Shown here: in pieces, positions 1-6,244 of the stretch
Position numbering within the stretch: the first letter of the stretch is position 1
Layout of the letters: every line of letters begins with the position of its first letter
Source of the DNA: Pseudomonadota bacterium
GTDB taxonomy: Bacteria; Pseudomonadota; Gammaproteobacteria; UBA5335
NCBI GenBank assembly: GCA_002862965.1
Contig: PKCW01000162.1
Coordinates: 1 to 6,260, forward strand
Reading direction: 5' to 3'
Length of the DNA stretch: 6,260 nt
Notes under the pieces: model-generated
The model's database searches: none
Seen by the model: the letters and a program-made list of their open reading frames with translations, nothing else
Told to the model about the DNA's origin: nothing
Program-made: the position numbers and the translations under genes

Positions 1-1
1 T

Positions 2-424
2 TTCCCCGAAATCCAGATCAATGACGTCGGCGGTGGCGATGTCATCGGCGGAGACAACAACGCCGGTGAGGTCAATGTCCTGCAGCCCGGCATTCTGCCC
101 GTCGCGATCACGGCGATCTACAATTTTGCGCCGGAAGCCTTGATCAGCCCCTACGTTGGCTTGGGTCCCCTGATCGGGAACTTCCGCAATGGCCGCGCCT
201 GGACCGACTCGGGGGATCTGCTCAAGCTGCAAGGATCGACCGAAATCGGCATCGTGGGCAAGGCGGGGGTGCTGCTGACGCTTTCGCAGGCTTCCTACTT
301 CTTCGTCGAAGGGCGCTATGGCTACATCGACAGCCCGGAAGTCCGTGATCGTCAGGGTCAAACAGTCGACGTGGAGAGCTTCGATTCCTTGAGCCTCAAG
401 GGCGGCGTCGGCTTCCACTTCTGA
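2..424 (+). CDS. Outer-membrane beta-barrel protein, OmpW-like (5' end outside window)
   Basis: This is the C-terminal 140 residues of an outer-membrane protein whose reading frame is open from the left edge to a TGA at 422-424. An ATG-like start inside the window is not credible because the frame and the barrel pattern continue upstream of it. The sequence shows alternating polar and hydrophobic strands, a segment LPVAITAIYNFAPE followed by SPYVGLGPLIGNF, then a strand-turn-strand stretch with FFVEGRYGYID. The last residues are GGVGFHF, a terminal Phe signature typical of barrels inserted by the BAM complex. The order 'P-x-T-x-x-Y-x-F-x-P ... PYVG-x-G ... terminal F' matches the OmpW family, small eight-stranded barrels of roughly 200 residues, so about one third is missing. 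The role of OmpW proteins is usually given as passage of small hydrophobic molecules; that is family knowledge. Another small OmpA-like barrel remains possible. It converges on mfd and shares no operon with the other genes. Confidence 0.7.
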   Translation, partial: FPEIQINDVGGGDVIGGDNNAGEVNVLQPGILPVAITAIYNFAPEALISPYVGLGPLIGNFRNGRAWTDSGDLLKLQGSTEIGIVGKAGVLLTLSQASYFFVEGRYGYIDSPEVRDRQGQTVDVESFDSLSLKGGVGFHF

Positions 425-446
425 TCGGCTGAGGCTTTTCCTGTCG

Positions 447-482
447 CCCCGGCTGCAACCGCGCCGGGGTTTTCTTTGTTTC
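447..482 (+). terminator. Intrinsic terminator of the OmpW-like gene
   Basis: A perfect 7-bp GC stem (CCCCGGC at 447-453 pairing with GCCGGGG at 463-469) encloses a 9-base loop and is followed at once by a T-rich tract, TTTTCTTTGTTT. It begins 23 bases after the stop codon of the barrel gene, the expected place. Read on the minus strand the hairpin is not followed by a T tract, so it should stop plus-strand transcripts only and is not an obvious terminator for mfd. Confidence 0.85.
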
Positions 483-558
483 AGCACGGCGAACTCAGGA
501 CCTTTTTCCGGAGCCGGCGGAGATGGCCGATGCGGCGGAAAGCCCGTATCGCGTGAGT

Positions 559-578
559 GACCGCATCCCGCAGCGGTC
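559..578 (-). other. Inverted repeat just downstream of mfd
   Basis: GACCGC at 559-564 and GCGGTC at 573-578 can pair to form a 6-bp stem with an 8-base loop, starting 5 bases beyond the mfd stop codon. No run of T follows on the minus strand, so it is a poor intrinsic terminator. It may protect the mRNA 3' end or mark the end of a transcript that stops by a Rho-dependent route. The repeat is short and could be chance. Confidence 0.3.
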
Positions 579-583
579 CCGCA

Positions 584-3500
584 TCAGTTCTGCGTACCGG
601 ACACCAGGTGATCCAGCAGGGCGTTCACCTGCGTCAAACGGTCCTGCGGTTCCGCCATCGGCAGCGTGAAGCGCAGGGTGTCGCCGCCCTCGAGTCGATA
701 CTGCCGGGCCTGCTGCTGGATCAATGGAAGAATGCGCGCCGGATCGACGGTGGTTCGGGGACCGAAGACCATGCGCCCGCCCGCCGCGCCGGCTTCGAGT
801 TTGCGGATGCCGAGGCCAGCGACCCGCAGCTTGAGTTCGGCCAGCGCAAAGAGGTGTTGCGCCGCCTCCGGCAACAGCCCGAAACGGTCGATCAGTTCCA
901 CCTGCAGGGCGCGCAAGGCGGCCTCGTCGCGCGCCACCGCAATGCGCTTGTAGAGGATCAGCCGCAGATCCACGTCGGGCACATAGGTGGCCGGCAGCAG
1001 CGCCGGCAGGCGCAGATCGACCGTGGTCGCCGCTTCCGCCGGGCTGTCGAGCACCGGCAACTCGCCCCGCTTGAGCGCTTGAACGGCCCGTTCCAGCAGA
1101 TCGCTGTAGAGGCCGAAGCCGACTTCCTGGATGTGGCCGCTCTGGCCCTCGCCCAGCAATTCCCCGGCGCCACGGATTTCCAGATCCTGCGTGGCCAGGC
1201 TGAAGCCGCTGCCGAGCGCCCCGAGCGCCTCGAAGGCCTCCAGACGCTTGACCGCATCGGCAGTCATGGCCTTGCGCGGCGGGACGATCAGATAACAGTA
1301 GGCGCGATGGTGGGATCGCCCCACGCGGCCGCGCAGCTGGTGCAACTGGGCGAGACCGAAGTGATCGGCACGGTGGATGAGGATGGTGTTGGCGGTGGGG
1401 ATGTCGATCCCGCTCTCGATGATGGTGGTGCAGACCAGAATGTTCGCGCGGCGGTGATAGAAATCCAGCATCACCTGTTCCAGTTCCCGTTCGGGCATCT
1501 GGCCGTGGGCGATGAGGACGCGCGCGCCGGGCACGAGCGCGCCGAGGCGATCGGCGATCTTCTGGATGTCCTGGATTTCGTTGTGGACGAAGAACACCTG
1601 GCCGCCGCGCTTGATTTCCCGCAGGCAGGCTTCCTGGATCAGGACGTCGTTCCATTCGTTGGCGAAGGTCTGCACCGCCATGCGTTCCACGGGCGGCGTG
1701 GCGATGATGGACAGATCGCGCAGTCCGGCCAGGCTCATGTTGAGCGTGCGCGGAATCGGGGTCGCGGTGAGGGTGAGCAGATCGACTTCGGCGCGCAACT
1801 GCTTGAGCCGTTCCTTGTGGCGCACGCCGAAGCGGTGTTCCTCATCGACGATGACCAGCCCCAGATGCTTGAAACGCACCTCGCTGCCCAGGAGCTTGTG
1901 GGTGCCGATGACGATGTCGACCTGCCCCTCGGCCATTGCCGCGAGGGCCAGTTTCTGTTCCTTGGCGCTGCGCAGGCGCGAGAGCCCTTCCACACGCACC
2001 GGCCAGTCGGCGAAACGGTCGCGGAAGTTGCGGAAATGCTGTTCGGCGAGCAGGGTCGTGGGCACCAGAATCGCCACCTGCCGCCCGCCGTGGACGGCGA
2101 TGAAGGCGGCGCGCATGGCCACCTCGGTCTTGCCGAAACCCACGTCGCCGCACACCACCCGGTCCATGGGGTTGGGGCCGGTGAGGTCCCGGATGACCGC
2201 GTCGATGGTCTGCAACTGGTCGGCGGTTTCCTCGAACGGAAAGGCCGCAGCGAACTGATGATAGGCGCTCGCATCGAAGACGACCGGGGTACGCCGTTGG
2301 GCGGCGCGGCGAGCCTGGACCTCCAGCAGCTCGACGGCCACATCGTGCGCGCGCTCGGCCGCCTTGCGCCGCGCCTTGTCCCACTGGTCGGAACCCAGCC
2401 GGTGCAGTGGGGCATGCTCCGGGTCCGCCCCGGTATAGCGGCCGACCAGATGCAGGTTGGCCACCGGCACATAGAGTTTGTCGTCGCCGGCATAGGCCAG
2501 AACCAGAAATTCAGCCGCCGTGCCGCCGGTCTCGATGAGTTGCAGGCCCAGATAGCGGCCGACGCCATGCTCCTCGTGCACGACCGGCGCGCCGGGGCGC
2601 AGATCGGTGAGGTCGCGGATGATGGCAGCGGGATCGCGCGAGGCAGCCTTGCGTGCCCGCTGCCGGGGGCGTTCGCCGGACAGCTGGCTTTCGCTGACGA
2701 TGGCCAGATCGTCCAGCAACAGCCCGCGTTCCAGCGGCGCGACGGTGATGGCGAGTGGCTGCGTGCCGTCGCGGAAGTCGGCCCAGTGCGCGCAGGATTC
2801 CGGCCGCAGGCCCAGCGGCCGGAACTCGTCGCGCAGGGCTTCACGCTGGCCCGGCGACTCGGCGGCGATCAGGACGCGCCCCTTGAAGTCGTGGATGAAC
2901 CGAGCCAGATCCTCGAGCGGACGCGGGGCGTGCGGATTGCGCCGCAACAGCGGCGGCGTCCGGGCCCTGCCCGCGCTAGCGGCGGCGTCCGTGTCGTTCG
3001 CGGTCTCGGTCAAGACGACGCGCTCGAAGCGCGTGGCCACATCGCGCAGTTCGTCGGGGCCCAGGAACAGCGCCTCGGGTGGCAGCAGGGGCCGCTCGAG
3101 GTCGTGGCGACGCTGCTCGTAGCGATTCTGGATCTGCGCCCAGACCTCTTGCAGCGCGGACTCGGCGCCGGGCTCGAGGATCACCTGGCTGTGGCCGGGC
3201 AGATAGTCGAACAGGGTGGCGGTCGCATCGAAGAACAGCGGCAGGTAGTACTCGATGCCGCCCGGCGTGTGGCCGGCACTGATCTCGCGGTAGATCAGGC
3301 TCGCCTGAGGATTGCCCTCGAAGCGTTCGCGGTAGCGCTGGCGGAACTGGCGGATGGCCTCCTCGTCGAACGGGAACTCCCGGGCGGGGAGGATGCGCAC
3401 CTGCGCGATGACCTCCTGCGAACGCTGGGTCTCGGGATCGAAGGTGCGGATGCTGTCGATCTCATCGTCCAGCAGGTCGATCCGATAGGGCTCGCGGCTG

Positions 3501-4021
3501 CCCATGGGATAGAGATCCATGAGCGAACCGCGCAGCGCAAACTCGCCGTGCTCCATCACCTGCGCGACGGCGCGGTAGCCGGCTGCTTCCAGACGCGCGC
3601 GCAGGGCGTGCGGGTCGAGCCGCTCGCCGCTGCGCAGGATCAGGCTGTGCGCGGTCACGAAAGCCGGCGGCGGCAGGCGCTGGAGCAGCGTGTTGGCCGG
3701 CACGACCACCAGCGCCGATTGCAGATCCGGCAGGCGGTAGAGCGTCTCGATGCGCCGCGACAGGATGTCCTGGTGCGGCGAAAACAGATCGTAGGGCAGG
3801 GTTTCCCAGTCCGGGAAATGCAGCACGGGTGGCCCGTCGGGCGCGCAGTAGAACGCTAGCTCGGCTTCCAGTCGCTCGGCGGCGCGGGCATCGGTGGCGA
3901 TGATCAGCCGGGGCAGCGGCTGCGCGCGGGCCAGCTCGGCCATCCACAGCGCGCCGGCGCTGCCCGGGAAGGGGCCGATGCGGCGTTCCGCGGCAGGCGC
4001 GGCGGGGCGGGGCGCACTCAT
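584..4021 (-). CDS. mfd: Transcription-repair coupling factor Mfd
   Basis: Mfd is an ATP-driven DNA translocase that recognises RNA polymerase stalled at a lesion, pushes it off and recruits UvrA for nucleotide excision repair. The 1145 residues match the usual length and order. The UvrB-like N-terminal region (about 1-340) contains DWETLPYD and SPHQDI near 71-86. Its UvrA-binding part, about 155-195, keeps the Arg residues (164, 180) equivalent to E. coli R165 and R181, but has Leu184 where E. coli has F185. A linker and D3 region follow. The CarD-like RNA polymerase interaction domain spans about 475-545 (VVHEEHGVGRYLGL, KLYVPV). The RecG-like translocase has Walker A GDVGFGKTE (625-633), DEEH (726-729), TATPIPRT (752-759), a motif with IESGIDIP near 868-875, QLRGRVGR (895-902) and then the TRG region. 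The C-terminal regulatory domain runs from about 1000. The ATG at 4021 lies 9 bases after the upstream stop without a clear Shine-Dalgarno, suggesting translational coupling. A later start (Met27) would cut the conserved N-terminus. Confidence 0.98.
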   Translation of the reverse strand: MSAPRPAAPAAERRIGPFPGSAGALWMAELARAQPLPRLIIATDARAAERLEAELAFYCAPDGPPVLHFPDWETLPYDLFSPHQDILSRRIETLYRLPDLQSALVVVPANTLLQRLPPPAFVTAHSLILRSGERLDPHALRARLEAAGYRAVAQVMEHGEFALRGSLMDLYPMGSREPYRIDLLDDEIDSIRTFDPETQRSQEVIAQVRILPAREFPFDEEAIRQFRQRYRERFEGNPQASLIYREISAGHTPGGIEYYLPLFFDATATLFDYLPGHSQVILEPGAESALQEVWAQIQNRYEQRRHDLERPLLPPEALFLGPDELRDVATRFERVVLTETANDTDAAASAGRARTPPLLRRNPHAPRPLEDLARFIHDFKGRVLIAAESPGQREALRDEFRPLGLRPESCAHWADFRDGTQPLAITVAPLERGLLLDDLAIVSESQLSGERPRQRARKAASRDPAAIIRDLTDLRPGAPVVHEEHGVGRYLGLQLIETGGTAAEFLVLAYAGDDKLYVPVANLHLVGRYTGADPEHAPLHRLGSDQWDKARRKAAERAHDVAVELLEVQARRAAQRRTPVVFDASAYHQFAAAFPFEETADQLQTIDAVIRDLTGPNPMDRVVCGDVGFGKTEVAMRAAFIAVHGGRQVAILVPTTLLAEQHFRNFRDRFADWPVRVEGLSRLRSAKEQKLALAAMAEGQVDIVIGTHKLLGSEVRFKHLGLVIVDEEHRFGVRHKERLKQLRAEVDLLTLTATPIPRTLNMSLAGLRDLSIIATPPVERMAVQTFANEWNDVLIQEACLREIKRGGQVFFVHNEIQDIQKIADRLGALVPGARVLIAHGQMPERELEQVMLDFYHRRANILVCTTIIESGIDIPTANTILIHRADHFGLAQLHQLRGRVGRSHHRAYCYLIVPPRKAMTADAVKRLEAFEALGALGSGFSLATQDLEIRGAGELLGEGQSGHIQEVGFGLYSDLLERAVQALKRGELPVLDSPAEAATTVDLRLPALLPATYVPDVDLRLILYKRIAVARDEAALRALQVELIDRFGLLPEAAQHLFALAELKLRVAGLGIRKLEAGAAGGRMVFGPRTTVDPARILPLIQQQARQYRLEGGDTLRFTLPMAEPQDRLTQVNALLDHLVSGTQN
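2949..2991. repeat. 14-base direct repeat inside the mfd linker
   Basis: The 14-mer AGCGGCGGCGTCCG occurs at 2949-2962 and again at 2978-2991, offset by 29 bases. Because 29 is not a multiple of three, the two copies are read in different frames of mfd, as part of an Ala-rich stretch near residues 344-349 and of RTPPLL near 354-359. They lie in the poorly conserved linker before the D3 region. In GC-rich DNA this may be chance or the trace of a small duplication. Confidence 0.4.
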
Positions 4022-4030
4022 CGCGGCGGT

Positions 4031-5149
4031 TCAGACGCTTGCGGCGCGCTGCTGGAGGGCGCAGCGCTGGCGATAGGCCTCACGCGCGATGCGCACGTCC
4101 TCGAGGAACAGCGGCAGTTCGGCCAGGGTGAGCGCCTGCGCGCCATCCACCAGCGCATGGGCCGGATCGGGGTGAAAATCGACCAGCACCAGATTGGCAC
4201 CGGCGATGATGCCCTGCGCGGTGGCGTGGAAGATGTCGAGCACCCCGTCGGGGCCTCGGTGGCGCGTGCCGACCGAATGCGAGGGGTCGATGCCCACCGG
4301 CATGCGGGTGAGTCGCCTGACCACCGGGACATGCCCGAAATCGAGCAGGTTGCGGTGCGGATCGCCCATGTGCGATTTCAGGCCGCGCAGGCAGAAGATG
4401 ACATTGCGGTTGCCTTCGCTCGCCAGATACTCGGCGGCGTTGAGCGATTCGTCCAGGGTGATGCCGAAGCCGCGCTTGAGCAGCACCGGCATCTCGCGCT
4501 GGCGTCCGGCGGCCTTGAGCAGTTCGAAGTTCTGCGTGTTGCGGGTGCCGATCTGCAGCATCACGCCGGTGGGGTGCCCGGTGCGGTGCAGCGCCTCCTG
4601 GATCTCCTCGATGTGGGCCTCGCGGGTGATTTCCATGGCAACCACGCGGATGCCGTATTTTCCGGCGAGCTCGAACACCCAGGGCAGGCAGGCGGCGCCA
4701 TGGCCCTGGAAGGCATAGGGGCTGGTGCGCGGCTTGTAGGCGCCCATGCGTGTGCACACCTGTCCCGCGGCCTGCAGTGCGCGCATCATCGTCTCGACGT
4801 GCTCGGGGGTGTCGACCGCGCACAGCCCCGCGAAGACCTGCAGCGCATCCTGCCCGAAATGCACGCCGTTGTAGAGGAATTCGCTCGGGCGGTGGTCGTC
4901 CTGATGGCGGCCGAGGATGCGATAGGGTTCGGACACCCGGACCACCCGTTCCACGCCCGGCAAGGCGGCCATGTCGGCCGTATCCAGGGCTGCCGTCTGG
5001 CCGATCAGATAGATCTCGGTGAGCACCTTCTCGGTGCCCTTTTCCTGGTGCACGCGCCAGCGGATGCCGGGCAGCGCATCGAGCCGCTTCCCGAGATCGG
5101 CAAACACCGGGCTGTCCGGCAGGGTGTCGGCATCGAGGATGAGGATCAT
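4031..5149 (-). CDS. aroF: 3-deoxy-7-phosphoheptulonate (DAHP) synthase, type I-beta family, divergent active site
   Basis: Family members condense phosphoenolpyruvate with erythrose 4-phosphate, the first step of the shikimate route to aromatic amino acids, in the cytoplasm. This 372-residue protein has the two-part build of the Thermotoga/Bacillus-type enzyme. A ferredoxin-like N-terminal domain (about 1-75, ending VERVVRVSEPYRILGR) is in relatives the site of feedback inhibition. A TIM-barrel core follows with GAYKPRTSPYAFQG (136-149), IGTRNTQNFELL (200-211), PVLLKRGF (221-228), RG (255-256), DPSHS (288-292) and VDGAQAL (334-340). Several normally fixed positions differ. The metal-Cys motif, usually AGPCSVE, reads AGLCAVD (Cys110). 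The usual VEVHPEP reads VDFHPDP (323-329), putting Asp324 where the metal-binding Glu belongs. The stretch from His291 to Asp324 is 7 residues longer than the matching one in the Thermotoga enzyme. The fold is secure; the exact substrate is less so. The ATG at 5149 gives the family's normal N-terminus. mfd follows after 9 bases. Confidence 0.85.
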   Translation of the reverse strand: MILILDADTLPDSPVFADLGKRLDALPGIRWRVHQEKGTEKVLTEIYLIGQTAALDTADMAALPGVERVVRVSEPYRILGRHQDDHRPSEFLYNGVHFGQDALQVFAGLCAVDTPEHVETMMRALQAAGQVCTRMGAYKPRTSPYAFQGHGAACLPWVFELAGKYGIRVVAMEITREAHIEEIQEALHRTGHPTGVMLQIGTRNTQNFELLKAAGRQREMPVLLKRGFGITLDESLNAAEYLASEGNRNVIFCLRGLKSHMGDPHRNLLDFGHVPVVRRLTRMPVGIDPSHSVGTRHRGPDGVLDIFHATAQGIIAGANLVLVDFHPDPAHALVDGAQALTLAELPLFLEDVRIAREAYRQRCALQQRAASV

Positions 5150-5182
5150 GGCGCAAAACCGGGCGACGAGGAGGAACGGGCA

Positions 5183-5188
5183 ATTATA
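5183..5188 (-). promoter_or_regulatory. Candidate -10 element for the DAHP synthase-mfd transcript
   Basis: On the minus strand the sequence reads TATAAT, a perfect sigma-70 -10 hexamer, followed by the GC-rich discriminator TGCCCG. It lies 34-39 bases before the DAHP synthase-like start codon, predicting a short leader of about 25 bases. No hexamer resembling TTGACA is present at 16-19 bases upstream and there is no extended -10 TG. The leader carries no clear Shine-Dalgarno. An AT-rich hexamer is conspicuous in this GC-rich gap, which supports a real promoter, but it may need an activator. Confidence 0.5.
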
Positions 5189-5233
5189 CGGGAGCGCGAC
5201 ATGGAGCGAGGAATAGCGGCGGCGCAGCGGCCT

Positions 5234-6121
5234 TCAGTCGCGAAAGCGCCGGGTGAGATCCGAGTAGGCATCGATGCGCCGATCGCGCAGGAAGGGCCAG
5301 ATCCGCCGCACCGATTCGCCGTGGGCCAGATCGATGTGCGCGCTCAGGATCTCGGGCGCCTCGGTTCCGGCCTGGGCCAGGATTTCACCTTGGGGTCCGG
5401 CGATGAAGCTGCTGCCCCAGAAACGGATGCCGGGCGTGTGTCCGGACGGATCGAGCTCGTGGCCCACCCGGTTGCAGGCCAGCACGGGCAAGCCATTGGC
5501 CACGGCGTGGGCACGCTGGATGGTGATCCAGGCGTCGCGCTGGCGTGTCTGTTCGTCCGTTGCATCGTCCGGATTCCAGCCGATGGCCGTGGGGTAGAGC
5601 AGCAGTTCCGCGCCGGCCAGGGCCATCAGGCGCGCCGCCTCCGGATACCACTGATCCCAGCAGACCAGCACCCCGAGCCGGCCGACCGCAGTGTCGATGG
5701 GGGTGAAGCCCAGGTCGCCCGGCGTGAAATAGAACTTTTCGTAGAAGCCCGGATCGTCCGGGATGTGCATCTTGCGATAGCGGCCCGCCAGGCGCCCATC
5801 GGCGTCCAGGACGACGGCGGTATTGTGATACAGGCCCGCCGCCCGACGCTCGAACAAGGAGGCCACGATGACGACGCCCAGTTCGGCCGCCAAGGCGCCG
5901 AGGCGCTCGGTGCTCCGACCCGGGATGGGCTCGGCCAGATCGCACGCGGCCGGGTCTTCGGTCTGGCAGAAATAGGGCGTGTTGTGCAGTTCCTGCAGCA
6001 GCACCAGCCTTGCGCCGCCTGCCGCAGCCCGGCGGATGTCCTGCATCTGCAGGGCCAGATTGGCGGCCGCATCAGCGGTGGCGCATTGCTGGATCAAGGC
6101 AACCGTCAGTGTTTGGTTCAT
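5234..6121 (-). CDS. aguB: N-carbamoylputrescine amidase-like nitrilase-superfamily hydrolase
   Basis: AguB hydrolyses N-carbamoylputrescine to putrescine, CO2 and ammonia, the last step of the agmatine route to polyamines, in the cytoplasm. The 295 residues match the family length (about 290-300). The nitrilase triad is visible: Glu44 in LLQELHNTPYFC, Lys117 in YRKMHIPDDPGFYEKFYF, and Cys154 in VLVCWDQWYPEAARLM. Further family blocks are LLYPTAIGW (174-182), ACNRVGHE (215-222), FWGSSFIAGPQGE (234-246) and FLRDRRIDAY (277-286). The block YEKFYFTPGDLGF and the CWDQWYPEAAR motif favour AguB over other branches, though related amidases such as beta-ureidopropionase-like enzymes are possible. I chose the ATG at 6121, giving MNQTLTVALIQQ, over an in-frame TTG at 6139. 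It fits the family N-terminus, and the TTG would lie only about 8 bases from the predicted transcription start. No strong Shine-Dalgarno precedes it. No agmatine deiminase partner is seen in the window. Confidence 0.8.
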   Translation of the reverse strand: MNQTLTVALIQQCATADAAANLALQMQDIRRAAAGGARLVLLQELHNTPYFCQTEDPAACDLAEPIPGRSTERLGALAAELGVVIVASLFERRAAGLYHNTAVVLDADGRLAGRYRKMHIPDDPGFYEKFYFTPGDLGFTPIDTAVGRLGVLVCWDQWYPEAARLMALAGAELLLYPTAIGWNPDDATDEQTRQRDAWITIQRAHAVANGLPVLACNRVGHELDPSGHTPGIRFWGSSFIAGPQGEILAQAGTEAPEILSAHIDLAHGESVRRIWPFLRDRRIDAYSDLTRRFRD

Positions 6122-6152
6122 CGTCGAAAACCCGCGCAAGGGAACGCGAGCG

Positions 6153-6161
6153 ATTCTAGCA
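6153..6161 (-). promoter_or_regulatory. Candidate extended -10 promoter of aguB
   Basis: Read on the minus strand this is TGCTAGAAT, an extended -10 element (TG, one base, then TAGAAT, five of six matches to TATAAT). Transcription would start near 6146, leaving a leader of about 25 bases before the ATG at 6121. No good -35 hexamer is present at the standard distance, as is common with extended -10 promoters. Confidence 0.5.
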
Positions 6162-6166
6162 AATGC

Positions 6167-6177
6167 GTCTGGCAGAC
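6167..6177. promoter_or_regulatory. Short palindrome overlapping the aguB promoter
   Basis: GTCTG at 6167-6171 and CAGAC at 6173-6177 form a perfect 5-1-5 inverted repeat. It covers the spacer and the edge of the -35 region of the candidate aguB promoter, where a repressor could block RNA polymerase. A palindrome this short occurs by chance fairly often, so an operator role is only a possibility. Confidence 0.2.
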
Positions 6178-6231
6178 AGAGGGCAAGCGCTGTGCTCGAG
6201 CCTTGGTGTGTGGAACCGCAGGTGTCAGGGC

Positions 6232-6243
6232 GGGGGGGGGGGG
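6232..6243. repeat. G12 homopolymer
   Basis: Twelve consecutive G residues on the plus strand, followed by C, six A and four G. It lies about 85 bases upstream of the predicted aguB transcription start. Such tracts can be slippage-prone and, with the neighbouring G runs, could form a quadruplex. Tracts of this kind are also a common sequencing or assembly error, and the length should not be trusted. Confidence 0.8.
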
Positions 6244-6244
6244 C

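Noticed and set aside
140..424. The barrel gene starting inside the window at 140 as a small 94-residue protein
   Set aside because: The frame is open to the left edge and the upstream residues fit the barrel pattern (LPVAITAIYNFAPE just before), so the internal start is not real.
495..1655. A 386-codon minus-strand frame overlapping the 3' part of mfd
   Set aside because: It is another frame of mfd with Arg-, Pro- and Gly-rich translation typical of shadow frames in GC-rich DNA, and no motif.
3079..3282. Small plus-strand frame opposite mfd
   Set aside because: It is short, Arg/Ala/Gly-rich, wholly antisense to conserved mfd sequence, and lacks any supporting ribosome site or motif.
557..3859. 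An 1100-codon open frame on the plus strand, antisense to mfd
   Set aside because: It is codon-aligned with mfd on the other strand, so it stays open simply because mfd almost never uses TTA, CTA or TCA codons. It ends exactly where mfd uses a CTA (Leu55). Its translation is rich in Gln, His, Arg and Gly, with no recognisable domain, while mfd is conserved throughout.
4080..5183. A 367-codon minus-strand frame overlapping the DAHP synthase-like gene
   Set aside because: The translation is low-complexity Arg/Pro/His/Gly and shows no family motif; the overlapping frame carries all DAHP synthase motifs.
5385..5945. A 186-codon minus-strand frame inside aguB
   Set aside because: It is a shadow of aguB in another frame, without motifs and with an Arg/Gly/Pro-rich composition.
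6122..6139. An N-terminal extension of aguB from a TTG at 6139
   Set aside because: The extra residues do not belong to the family N-terminus, the start would be TTG without a Shine-Dalgarno, and it would leave almost no leader from the predicted promoter.
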